64,000 bases of DNA from Hysterangium stoloniferum (taxonomy: Eukaryota > Basidiomycota > Agaricomycetes > Hysterangiales > Hysterangiaceae). The stretch spans positions 1,364,001 through 1,428,000 of the forward strand of contig WHVD01000008.1 of NCBI GenBank assembly GCA_015178975.1. The letters run 5' to 3'. The translations under genes were made by a program, and so were the position numbers. Below the pieces are notes generated by a model that saw nothing but the letters and a program-made list of their open reading frames with translations, had not been told where the DNA came from and searched no databases. Shown piece after piece: positions 20,207-32,023 of this stretch (the stretch's first letter is position 1; each line of letters starts with the position of its first letter).

Positions 20207-22370
20207 ATGGTTCGCTCAATCCTCCAATTATTAGTGTTTCCTTTACCTTTGTGCTTAGTTTCTTTGGTTTCCGGAAGGTCAACATCCCAATGCTTCACAC
20301 AACCTGGTGACCTACGCTTCCCAACGGCAACAGAGCTTGCCAGTTTCAATGCAACAATCGACGGTCGCCTGATGAATGTCATACCCTCAGCAAAATTTTG
20401 TCAATCCCTTGGTGGATGTTCTGACACTCAGTGGTCCGATGGAAATTTCAGAAATGACATTATCGGTGCGATGCTTCAAGTAAGTATGTCCAAGCAGAAA
20501 TCATGTTCTACTATTAGATTACCTTGTTGGAGCTCAGGCTGACGTATTTTGTAGTATAATTGGGAACAGGTAATACTGTCTTTATCATTGAATAACGTTA
20601 TATGCAGCAATGTTGATCATTCCCGACGTTTCTACGTTAGGATTATACTTCTACTCCCCCATCGCTTTGCTTGCGCAATAGTACCATTTGTGGACAGGGG
20701 AATGTACCGACACTGGGTGTGAATGCCACTACTGTGGAACATATTCAGGTAATATATGACCTTGTTCCTTCTTGATCACGTGCTTATCCCACTGTCAAGG
20801 CTGCCGTGCGATTCGCAAATTTTCATAACCTGAAAGTTGCTATCAAAGCTTCCGGTCATGATTTTTTGGGCCGTTCCACCGCGAAAAATTCCTTCCTCAT
20901 ATGGACGCGTCATCTCCTGAATGTGACTTTTCACGATTCGTTCACAATTGGTGGCGTCGATCAAGGGAGTGCTGTCACCGCTGGGAGTGGCGTTGGATTG
21001 CACACCTTATACACGCTCACAAAAGAACAGGGGAAAATCTACGTGGGTGGCACGGCTGCCTCGGTCGTTGCCTCAGGCGGATACGTCCAAGGTGCTGGTC
21101 ACTCTGCCCTGTCCCCAACATTCGGTCTCGCAGCCGACAATGCTTTGCGTACGTCATATTTCCTTTGGCGTAACACCCAACTAACCGTTTTTCAGAGTTC
21201 GAGATAGTAATTGCGAACGGCACTTTATTGACTGTCAACTCTGTTTCTAATCCCGATCGTGAATTATTTCATTTCACGGTGCAACGTTTCTCTAATACAC
21301 TACACTTCCAGTTTTTTGGGCCTTACGTGGTGGAGGCGCTGGCAGCTGGGGAGTCATAGTTAGCACGACATTCCGCACATTCCCCAGCTTCAATGCTGTC
21401 CATCACTCAGCCGTCGTTGTGGTCAATAATACGAATCAAGTCGCCCAGTTGGCCACTTTACATGCGAAACACATCTTCGACTGGGACGCCCTTCAACCTG
21501 GCCAATATTTTTACTGGTTTGCTACTCCACCCACCTTCACCTTGACTATCGATACCTACTTCCCGAATACTACTATTTCCGCAGCGACAGAGACTCTCAT
21601 ACCATTCCTGAACAGTATCACGTCACTTGGTTTCAACGCCACTCTCTCATCTGAGCTGTCGCTCATTAACGATCTATTGGGCGCAAGTATGAGTGACGGT
21701 GGAGGTACAGAGGCTATTCTTGGATCCAGGCTCTTCCCATCATCAACCTACATAAATAACGCTACTGAGATCGGTCAAGTTACCAAGCGATTGTTTGATG
21801 ATGGTGTTGTAGGGTAAGTAATATCTGGATAGATATAAATAGGTGTCTGATGTCCTGGTGTGCAGCGTCTTCTGTAATTTGGTCGCTGGAGGTTTGTCCG
21901 GGTCAATCTATGATAAAATATCCTCCTGACAATATTTGACCTGACCATCAGGACAGGTGTCCAAGAATGCCCATATTGACTCCGCGGTTACCCCCAAGTG
22001 GCGAACAGCCAAGACCCATGTAAGGAACTGATACATTTTCAGGTTTCCATTAGATCAATTAACGGTTCTTTAGATGATTATTGTTCAGGGCTGGAATGAG
22101 TTAGCTACCCCTCGTCTGGTTGAAGCTATCCGCGAAGCCATGACGAACAAGAACGTTCCCCTTCTTGCGACCTTAGCTGGCCCTGACAGTGGAGCTTATT
22201 CGAATGAGGCTGACGTCCGCGAGCCTAACTTCCAAACAACATTTTTCGGTCCCAACTATGGTCGCCTCGGCCACATCAAGAAAGTCTACGATCCAGATGC
22301 AATGTTTATCGTACCAGCCGGAGTGGGATCAGAGAATTTCGACGTCGATACCTTGTGTAGAGTGGATTAA
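20207..22370 (+). CDS. Secreted FAD-linked oxidoreductase, BBE family (copy 2)
   Basis: Nine exons: 20207-20479, 20555-20569, 20641-20748, 20800-21148, 21196-21258, 21312-21813, 21866-21891, 21952-22019 and 22074-22370. All eight introns are GT...AG, 47-75 nt. The product is 566 residues with no internal stop. Exon 2 is only 15 nt (YNWEQ). The first 23 residues form a signal peptide (hydrophobic LLVFPLPLCLVSL). The FAD-binding domain has KASGHDFLGRS with His152 as probable covalent flavin site, and GGYVQGAGHSALSPTFGL further on. The C-terminal BBE domain (from about residue 529) has NYGRL and GVGSENF. Many N-x-S/T sites fit secretion. Substrate unknown. A second flavin-linking Cys is not obvious. 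CpG is retained; exon lengths match copy 3 except exon 1. Confidence 0.93.
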
Positions 22371-22444
22371 ATATTGGTAGGATTCGGGAATTTTGCGAAT
22401 AGAGTATTTATTGGAAGTGTCACGATTATTTGATAATATATATA

Positions 22445-23660
22445 AATAGATAGCCGAGGAGGCGAGGGCATTAGCAGAGCATCCTTCGAAAGAGTTAGCT
22501 TTTGCAATAGTGCATTCTGAGACGTGTTCGTTGGGTTTTGCACAAAGGAGGGAGAGGTTATTACCCATATGACATTGCCATTCTTGTGGGGTAAGTTTGC
22601 CATTGGGTCCAATTTTGCCTGTGAGGTTAGGCTTCACAGAGTTTTGTTGTTTTCCTGAAACATTGATGTTAAAAGGTTTCTTCTCATTCTTCTTATCAGA
22701 GTTTGAGGAGTCGATGTTGTTGCCAGTATTAGTGTTAAATGGTTTATTGATAGACTTAGTGGATTTATCTGGTGGGTTTTTCCAAGCAATTTCCAATTGA
22801 CATTCTCAGTAACAAGTGATGCATTTTGGGCCTTCTGGTGTATATGAGCAAGTGTCTTGGGTTTGCCCTCTTCACTCGGAAACGTCATCCTTGAGATAGG
22901 AAGGGAGGCCAGTGTATATTGGTATTTGAGGACAGCACCACCCCACTGGCACCATGCAGCAAGATTGTTGAACTGTGTTTGGTGATGTACTGATGGCTTT
23001 CATCTGGAGACTAGTGAACCTATTCTCAGCATCTCTGGTTGTGTTGAATGGTCTAAAATTGGTTTCAAGTTCTTTGATGAAAGCTCTCCAATCCTGGATC
23101 CAAACAAGTTCATCTGAGATGAGTTCATGGAACATGGGCTCAAACTATGCAAGTGCAGAACCTGAGAGGTAGGACATGGTGTGATTGATGTTTCAGTCAT
23201 CTGTGGTAAAAGTGGCTGGGTGACCATGGAAATTGAAATGGAATTGCATGAGGAATGTGGCTACCTTCTTGTGGTTCATGCTAGAGGGGTTCCAGTGCAT
23301 TGACTTTCAGCCATACAAGCTCTCTATCTTTCTTGATATTGGATACAAGGAAAGTTGTGAGGATCTAAAGTCTTTGTGAATATGGTTGGCATAAGATTGC
23401 CTGTTTCCAGAGGTTTCATGGAGCCAGGTATATTTGGACTTTTTTCATCTTCATTGTCAAGGTCCTCAAGAGCTTCTATGGATTCTGGATTATCAGGAAT
23501 TTCTTCAAAATGTGATCTTTTGGAGTTGTCCAATTGAGCAGTGGGTTGGGTAGGGTAGATTTGGCAGTATGCAACATGAATGGTGATTGAACGGTAGAAG
23601 ATTCAGCTTTGGCCATAAGCTTGGCTTCTTTCTTCTTAGGAGGCATGATAAGAGCCATGA
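22445..23660 (-). pseudogene. Gypsy gag remnant
   Basis: On the minus strand a start MPPKKKEAK near 23650 is followed, across shifted frames, by WTTPKDHI, then WIQDWRAFIKELETNFRP and DAENRFTSLQMK (capsid region near 23080), and a damaged nucleocapsid near 22560-22520 where the CX2CX4HX4C knuckle has lost residues. This is the Gag layout of Ty3/gypsy elements. It is cut off where the 3' flank of oxidoreductase gene 2 begins (about 22440). CpG is depleted apart from the last 60 bp. Confidence 0.75.
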
Positions 23661-23714
23661 TGACAGTTCACAAGATTGTAGTTTGAATATGCTGTCAAGG
23701 AGCAGGTCTATGAG

Positions 23715-24342
23715 TGTGAGAGGTATGGCGAAATACACTCAGGAAATATAGTCAGATGAGCTCTTACTATATTTCCTTTATTATTTCTATTTTCTCTCTT
23801 TTATTATATCTATAATTAGTTCGACGACCTATGTATGCGGTACATCGACTCTTGTGGGTGCACACACGCCAGACTTATGTATTCTAGCGCGTAGTTTAGA
23901 ACTCAGACACTTTTTACACTGCAACCACGACTTACCCAGACACCCATTAGTGTCCTGTAAGTTGTGATTGGTGTATCATCTCGACCGTCATAGATGGGCT
24001 TTAGCTATCTACTCTATCAGAGTTTCGAACTGTACCAGTCGAAACTCAATCCTTATCGCTACTCGTGTGGACCACATCCACGCTATTCTATTATTTGACT
24101 CTCTAGTACTCTACTCTACTTTCGAGCAGTCGTTCAGAATCGCACTAGACAGTCGATTCTACTTATTCGTTTTAGCTCTCTACCTTATTCTAGATAGCTA
24201 CTTCCTTCTACCGTATTGAACTGAGTAGTCAATACGCGTTCATTCTGTATTAGACTTCGACAGTCAATACATCTTAGTGTCGTACCTAAACGGTCAATAT
24301 TCTTCGTATATAGAATGGTTAGAACTTCCACCACTCTTCACA
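23715..24342 (+). repeat. 5' LTR of the chromovirus
   Basis: It starts TGTGAGAGGTATGGCG and ends CCACTCTTCACA. It pairs with 34530-35159. Differences from the 3' LTR are mostly CG versus TG or CA. One instance, CGTGTGG here against CGCATGG there, is explained by deamination of the two strands of one ancestral CpG. Confidence 0.95.
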
Positions 24343-24343
24343 G

Positions 24344-24357
24344 TGGTGATCCGAGCC
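24344..24357 (+). promoter_or_regulatory. Primer-binding site candidate of the chromovirus
   Basis: TGGTGATCCGAGCC begins two bases after the 5' LTR. TGG complements the CCA end of a tRNA. I do not assign the isotype. Confidence 0.6.
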
Positions 24358-24420
24358 GGACCGTACTTTCCCTATGAAGAAAAAATGATATCTTACGACT
24401 ATAAGCTTCTAAGCACGTAA

Positions 24421-27117
24421 ATGACTACTGGCAAGAACCAAACGTCGAGACCTTCAATGACCCCGAGTAATTCAAAACCTCGTCAAAGACCTGCAAGTCT
24501 GGAACCACCCCATAACGTCACCATGAGGAAGTCTTCGTTGACTTCTCAAAAACAAGTTCTTCCTGGGAGTCCTCCCGGAGCAGCAGCTGGACCGTCAACG
24601 GAAGCCCCCCCAAGTCCACGAGAAGAACGTCTGCCGACTGAGCAGTTGAACATTCCAGGAGCTAACGTCGAGACTATCAGTGCTTCCAAACCTGTTCTCT
24701 CGTTCCCGCCTAGACAGGTCATCCTTAAGCAATTCTTCAGGGGTCATATGATTTATGCTCAACCCATTGACTTACAATGGGATGCGTACTATGCCAATCG
24801 AATCCCTGCGGATCAGGTTACTCCCTTCGTTGAGGAGTATAATTTGGATTACCCTCTTCTACTGGCAACTGTAGCGGTCTGGTTAGGTCGTTATCAGGCC
24901 ATTTTATCGGTGCAAGATCTATTCACATGACCTGGAACCCTTGAGAATCTAACTTGCTCGATCCCCGAATGGTCGAGTGAAGTTACTTCTGTTATGGAAG
25001 GAGGGAGGACGGTTCTTAAACAAGAAGTGTTCTCTTCATTCCTCAAAGTGCTCCACATGCACAACGACGTGTTACAAATCCTTCACGTCCTACTTGGTGG
25101 GGATCACATCGTCCCCAAAGTCGACTACCAGTATATATACATTCGGATGCTGGAGGAGTCCCTTAACGGGATTACTCGGAATTCTTCGTTTGCGTATTTC
25201 ACTTTAAGGGGTCAGTTAAGGTGAAATCAGAGAAGACTCAATAAGATGGTTTTGGAGGTGCTTTACCCTTATGGTGATTCCATCCAGGTACCCGATTCAC
25301 CCATCTCCACAACAAGTTCGTTTGTTCATACCCTGAATGGATCTCCCGACACTCGTTTCCTTCATTCGCTCAATCGTCCCATTATTTTGCAAGACTTCCC
25401 GTCAGACATGAGGATGCAGGTTGCGGAACGTCTTCAGGAAAAAGGAATGGAAATATGCATCCCCCTCTATCAACCTCAACCTCGTCGACCTTTGAATACA
25501 GTTGAAATTGAGAGAGGGATCACGATGGAACCTAGCCCTACCCCCCATCAGGAAATTCACTGCTCTTGCATCGCGTTCGAATGAATCCCTGGTAATACGA
25601 ACATAAGTGATGAACCAACTACGACTAGGAATCGATCAGTCGCCAACAGGGGTCGACCGTCTTTCTCCACTGCATTCACCGAGGGTATAGCTGGTCAGGT
25701 TGCTGGTTGAGGATCGCTGAATCCAGTCGATCCTCGCCATTCCCTGCCGATCTCCTCCAATCCCTTTCTGCCATCGGGAGGACCTCCTAGTAATTCATCT
25801 GGGAGTTCTAGTACCCCAAGCTATGGAGGGAATTCGGGACGTGGGAGGCGTCACGGTAGAGTACCTAACTCTCCCTTTCAAACTCCGATGCAGCCTCGAG
25901 CCAGCATGCCTATCGATGACTTACCTGAGGATAAAAGGATCGCTCTTAACACCAACGACATCAAGATCAAATGGTCAGACCTTCCCGAATACGATGGGAC
26001 TCAATCCAAGGCATTGGATTACATCATGGACATTATGAGCCTCTTGGAGATCTCTGACTCCATGAGTACATTGTTGGGAGTCGCTCTGCCAAGACGACTC
26101 ACCGGCGGTGCTAAGATCTGGTGGAGCACCCTAGACCGTGAACATTGCACTGAATTTAGTCGATCTCACGGATCGTTTCTTTGGGGCATCGTAGAAGGAT
26201 TACTAGGAACTCGTTGGCACGAATCCTTGGCTCTAGAATGGGAAGCCATGAAATTTCAACAGGCCGGTCACAATCATGAGACACCCGTTCATTACATTCA
26301 GTGAAGGGTCAAGCTCTATCAATTCTTGTACGGGTTCCACCAAAACCGGAAGGACGAAACGCACAGACTTATCCTGACACTACCCACGGAATGGCTTTAT
26401 CTTCTACAGGGACAACCTATCGACGACATCATGAGCCTACAGACTTATGCGAACAATTTACAAGAGGCTCTGATTAACGCTTGGGTTCAAACACATCGAG
26501 AACGTTATCGGTTTCAGAAACCCAGAGTCATGATCGCCGAGCAAGATGAGTCCGATCCCTGGCATGAGGAGGAGCACTCTGGAAAAATTGACTCCACTAA
26601 TCGAGGCCACATCCTCCTCGGCGAACTCGAGGATAAAACCATCCCTAGGAGATTGAACACTAAGCAGGGTAAGAAACACGGCAAGTTCTTTTTCGAATGA
26701 AGTGACAAGAAAAGCATCGCCAAGCCTCTGAAGGAGTGTTGGATTTGTGGGAGCTTAGAGCATTTCAAGATCGACTGCCCCCATGTGGGCAGGATGTTGC
26801 ACTATGTCTCTATTAACAAGTGCTCCACGCAGAACCCAATGGAGGAGGCGGAGGATCAAAGGGCTTATGAAACGGTTTATGGATTAAGTGTACAGGGACA
26901 AGTACATAACATTGATGAGGAATTGATTTTCATTTCTGTCTACCTTCCTCAGCCAGAGGACAACATCGTTTCAGACGTGAAAGCATCCTTGAATGAGAAC
27001 GAGACATCGCAAGTTTATGTTTCTATATCAGACCATGATTTTCTCGAGAAAGGAGACTGGCTAGATGCTCATCGTCAGAACCGTGAAGGTCTGACTGAGA
27101 TGAGAGTTTTATCGTGA
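24421..27117 (+). pseudogene. Gag region of the chromovirus (frame broken by TGA codons)
   Basis: One reading frame holds the whole region; in-frame TGA lies at 24928, 25222, 25582, 25708, 26302, 26698 and 27115, with no TAA or TAG. The frame begins MTTGKNQTSRP at 24421. The capsid-like part includes IKIKWSDLPEYDGTQSKALD near 25970 and WWSTLDREHC near 26120. A zinc knuckle CWICGSLEHFKIDC (CX2CX4HX4C) lies at about 26737-26778. This protein would form the particle and bind element RNA. Several stops sit where Arg is natural, for example HYIQ-stop-RVKLYQF and FFE-stop-SDKK. The frame continues into pol with no change of phase. Confidence 0.88.
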
Positions 27118-30100
27118 CCTGAACCTCCCACCATTGAGGAAATCGTCGATGAGGATGCATTTGCGAACCGATCTAAGGAAATAAGTCAGACCTACGTCAT
27201 AGAAGACCCCTCTGAGTCAGAGGGATCGGAGGAGGAGAGCTTCCCCTTCAACCCAGGGCAATTACCTGACTTAATTCCTTGTGATGAGTCAGACTCTGAA
27301 GTGGACGACTCTATTTCGAACGCTCCCAAGGTATCTAACGGTAGACGTATCAGGAGGGACGTCAAACTGGCTGCAGGAAAAGAAAGCAAAAGACCTAGAA
27401 TTCAATACCCCCGATCCAGTCGACTTATGAAAGAGGATTCGACTATTATCTATCGCAGAAGGGACCCTCCGGGTGGATATTCCAGTATTGGGATTTCAGC
27501 ATTACACGTCTACAGATGTGTAGGGAATTCAGAAGCCTCAAATCCTATTAAAATCAGGCTGGACGCCGGAGCTGACCTCTCCTTAATCTCGGAGGATTTC
27601 TATAAGGAACTAGAGGACTGCCCTAAACTCAAGCAAGGACTCAAGCCGCGCCTCGTACAACTTACCGGTAATGCCAAAGTATTAGGATACGTCAACATCC
27701 CCATTTATCTCAAGGATGACACCGGTATACTCCTCAAATTTACCACCGAGATGTACGTTGTCCGAGGTATGACCGTCCCGATCCTTCTTGGAGAAGACTT
27801 TCACGTGAACTATGAGATCGGGACACTGCGAGACCAACCACTGGGTTCCAGATTGATTTTGCCTGGGAGAGCAGGATCTATTCCAGCCAGTTCTTCCAAG
27901 GAGCCGCAGCCTTTAACCTTTTCGATTAACAAGATCCCCTTTGAGGAATTAGCCAATGACTCGTCTGAATTGACTTCCAAACCAGACAAAGGAGTGCGTA
28001 CTGAAAGAGTCGCACGGGCCTCACAAGATTGTACTATAGAACCGGAATCAGCTCGATTAGTACCAATCTTTGTAGGAGATCTTATTGGTGACCAATGGAT
28101 AGTCGAGGGAGTTGTCTTACAGAACAACAATGGGAGTATACTAGCTGCTCCCACCACCGCCATCTCTAGGGAATGTGCCGCGATACCTCTCGCTAATCCC
28201 TCTCTGACGCCAAGAATCATCAGACGAGGGGAAACCGTTGGATTAATTCACGACGCGAACAAATGAACCCAGACTCCTAGATCTTCGACTGAGAGGGCAT
28301 CGATGCAGTCGATGGCAACCAAGATCGCCCATCTCGTCGAAAGTCTATCAAGAATAGAAGAGGAACGTGTCCTTAATCCTCAATCTTCCGGGCTGCCCCT
28401 GGAACGGGAACTCGCAGACGATTTCGACCCAGCAGGCCCCAAAACGTCAGAAGTTGCCACCACAGAAACGTTTCGCGCGGAAGATCTGCATAAGCTAGTT
28501 AATTTAGGTCCTGACATCCCTACTGACATCTCCTCCCGCTTGGAGTCAGTATTAACTAAGAACGTCCTAGCTTTTGGAGTAGACGGGCATTTAGGACAAG
28601 TAGATGTCAAGGTCAATGTCCCCTTAAAAGATGGCACACAACCTATTTCAATGTCAATGTTTCCAACCTCCCCGGCTAATAGGAAAGTCATTGACGAACA
28701 AATGGACACTTGGTTCCAACAGGGAGTGATTGAACCGTCCAAGAGTCCTTGGGGGGCGCCAGCCTTTGTCATCTATCGCAACGGGAAACCACGAGTAGTG
28801 ATTGACTATAGAAAGTTGAACAGCCTAACGGTTCCCGATGAATTTCTGCTGCCGCGTCAATCGGAAATCATGCAAGCGCTCTCGGAATCCAACATCTTAT
28901 CTTCCTTCGATGCACTGGCTGGTTTTACCCAACTTGAAATGTTAGAGGAAGATAAGCTGAAGACAGCCTTCAGATCCCATCGAGGACTGTGGCAATTCAG
29001 GAGAATGCCCTTTGGACTTTGTAATGGACCTTCTATATTCCAAAGGGTTATGCAAACCGTACTTGCACCCTACTTATGGATATTCTGCCTAGTTTATATT
29101 GATGACATCGTGATCTTTTCTAAGACATGGGACGATCATATAGAGCATTTGGACCAGGTCCTACAAGCCATCATTGCAGTGGGAATCACTCTCTCGCCCA
29201 AAAGGTGCTACGTGGGGTATAATTCGATTCTACTACTAGGACATAAGGTGTCTAGACTCGGCTTTTCGACCCATCAAGAAAAGGTCGCCGCTATATTGGA
29301 ATTAGCCACGCCTTCTAAGATAGCAGACCTTCAACATTTTCTCGGAATGGTTCTGTACTTCTCTGCTAACATACCATTCTACTCCTGGATGGTTGCTCCA
29401 CTTTTCAACCTCTTAAAGAAAGGCGTTTGTTGGCATTGGGATTCAGAACACGCCCGAGCTTTTGAAGACATCAAAGTTGCATTGAGTTCAGCTCCAGTAC
29501 TTGGACACCCTGCGAGCAGTATGCCTTATAGGTTATACACAGACGCTTCGGACTTCACGCTGGGATGTTGCCTCCAGCAAATACAAAAAATGACACTTAA
29601 GGACCTAAAGGATACAAAAATTTATGCCCAAGCAAGGACAGCTTTCGATCAATAACAAGACGTCCCCATTTTTGTTACTCGTTATAAAACCAAGGAGCCG
29701 GAATTCACCTGGACGGATTCCTGGGCCGCAGATTTTGATGACACCAGTGTCACAGTCGAACGCGTTATCGCCTATTGGAGCCGTACGCTCAAGAAAGCGG
29801 AATGTAACTACTCAGCCACAGAGTGAGAAGCGTTAGCTGCTAAAGAAGGATTGGTCCATTTCCAGCCCTTTATTGAGGGAGAACATATCCTTTTGATCAC
29901 TGACCATGTGGCGTTACAATGGGCCAGATCTTACGAGAATACTAATCGTAGACTGGCCGCATGGGGGGGCGGTATACGCTGCATACCCTGGTCTGGAAAT
30001 CCTACATAGAGCAGGACAGATACACAGCAACGTTGACCCATTATCTAGACTTCCTCGAGTACCTGACTGTGCTAGCCCCACGAGAGACGATCTCTTACCA

Positions 30101-31828
30101 ATCATAGCGGATTCTTATAACCGGAACGACAATGAGACGTTATGGGAGAACAAACCAGTGGAAAAGGCCATCTTTCTCACTCATCACGAGTTAGTTGAAC
30201 CTGTCGGAACAGTCGAAGAGGTCCCCCAAACGAAATGGGACTTGCACAACCTTCCCAGAAACGATGAGACTGATGAGGTGGATTTTACTCTCTCGAATCC
30301 ACAATTGCTTATAGAGATCGATGAGAATTATGCTAAGGAACTTCGCGATGGATACCAGAAAGATCCCGCCTTCAGGAATTATTACACCGCTGATCCCATT
30401 TCTCCAAAAATGGTAGCCACTCCTTTGCATTATTTTATCAGCAAGAATAAGCTATTGTTCTTTCGAGATTCAGACTGGAAAAGTCGAATCTGCGTTCCTA
30501 GCAGCATGACGACAACCATACTCAAGCTGATACATGATAATCCTTTCGAAGGAGCTCATGCAGGCAGCCACAGGCTTTTTAATCTGATGAAAGACCGTTT
30601 CTTCTGGCCAAGGATGTTGCATGACTGTGTGGTGTATGCTCGCAGCTGCGACATATGCCAGAAAACTAAAATTGATCATTCCGCTCGACAAGGAGCTCTT
30701 CGACCTGCGGATGTACTGCTAAGGCCATTTGAGGTTGTCTCGATGGACCTGATTACCGGATTGCCTCCTTCTACAGAGGGTGGTTATTCCGCCATCTTCG
30801 TCACTGTGGATAAACTCACACGTTTCTTAATCTGTGAACCCACTACTTCAGATCTATCTGCAGAAGGATTCGCGCAAATCTTCGTGAATAAAGTAGCCGC
30901 TCCTTTCAGCCTGCCTTCAAGGATAATCTGTGATTGAGACAAGAGATGGACCTGTAGGTTCTGGAGAGAAGTCTGCAAAGTATACAGAAGTGCCCTTGCA
31001 GTATCCTCATCCCACCATCCTCAGACCGATGGTCAAATGGAGAATGCTAATGCAATTGTGGAGCAAATGCTCAGAGCGTACTGCGCCTCTTCGAAGGAGG
31101 AATGGTCTAAATGGACTCAAGTAGTGGCTCATACCCACAATGCGACGGTTCAAAGCTCAACAAGCTATGCACCGGCCTTTTTGCTGATGGGCTACTTACC
31201 AAGAGGAATGTCTAGCTGTCTAGGAGGGGACGACCCTGTGGTCCCCAGAGAATTATCGGATAGCCCTGTAGCCGACCAATGGATCTTAGAATTGGAAAAT
31301 CACCGACAAGCGGTGCGGGATTCGATTGCGCGAGCACAAGAAACCCAAGCTCACAGTTACAACAAGAGACAGAGATTAGTGGAAGATATCTCAGAGGGAG
31401 ATTATGTTCTGATTAATCCCCATTCTCTCGAGCTCGTCGAAGCCAAGGGACCTGGAAGAAAACTTATACAAAGACGGATAGGGCCATTTGAGGTCTTGGA
31501 AAAGATCAATCCTCAAGTCTTCCGACTCCGCATTCCCTCGGAATATCAATTACATCCAGTGATTAATCGAGACCATCTTAAAAAGTACCACCTCTCCCCT
31601 AAGGAATTCGGATCCAGGGAGCTACTCGAGAACCCTTGAGAACTCAATCGTAATGACGAGGAGTACGAAGTAGAAGCTATAGTAGGGCACAAAAAACATC
31701 GAAATCAACTCCTTTTCCAGGTTTGATGGAAAGGATATGGACCAGAGGAGGACACTTGGTTAAACGGCAATGACCTTTGTAATGCTCCTGCTCTTCTTAG
31801 AGCTTACAAGACTATTTATCGAATTTAA
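27118..31828 (+). pseudogene. Pol polyprotein of the chromovirus: PR-RT-RH-IN-chromodomain
   Basis: Pol continues the gag frame. Protease: IRLDAGADLSLIS near 27560 (DAGA in place of the usual DSGA). RT: RVVIDYRKLN near 28793, SSFDALAGFTQLEM, FRRMPFGLCNGP and VYIDDIVIF near 29095. RNase H: YRLYTDASDFTLG near 29530 and ATE-stop-EALAAKEG near 29818. Integrase: HHCC finger near 30530-30665 (HAGSHRLF, CDICQKTK), VVSMDLITGLPPS near 30736, RIICD-stop-DKRW near 30923, and TDGQMENANAIVEQML near 31025. Chromodomain near 31655-31810: VEAIVGHKKH, LLFQV-stop-WKGYGPEEDTWL. Stops are TGA at 28264, 29824, 30935, 31637 and 31724, and TAA at 29653. A run of seven G at 29963-29969 shifts the frame by +1; six G would keep it open. 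Confidence 0.93.
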
Positions 31829-32023
31829 TGATCATTTCACATCCTTACGACGACAACACTGTTTATCTACTTCTAGCTCTACCCCCCTACTTTCTTCCCC
31901 CTCAGCCTTTCACTTCAATAACTGAGTGGAGCTTGAAATTAATATAAAATACGTAAATTCACTAAAGAAATTTTTATTCCCCCTATCTCTTCCCTCCACG
32001 TCAACCTCTCTAATCAGTACACT

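Noticed and set aside
27810..28220. 136-residue minus-strand frame
   Set aside because: Antisense shadow of the gag-pol frame of the chromovirus.
24421..31828. Reassigned or programmed readthrough TGA codons as a novel genetic-code feature
   Set aside because: CGA codons persist in the same frame, LTR differences are CpG-type, and the same change occurs in unrelated elements (8147, 17339), so CpG decay is sufficient.
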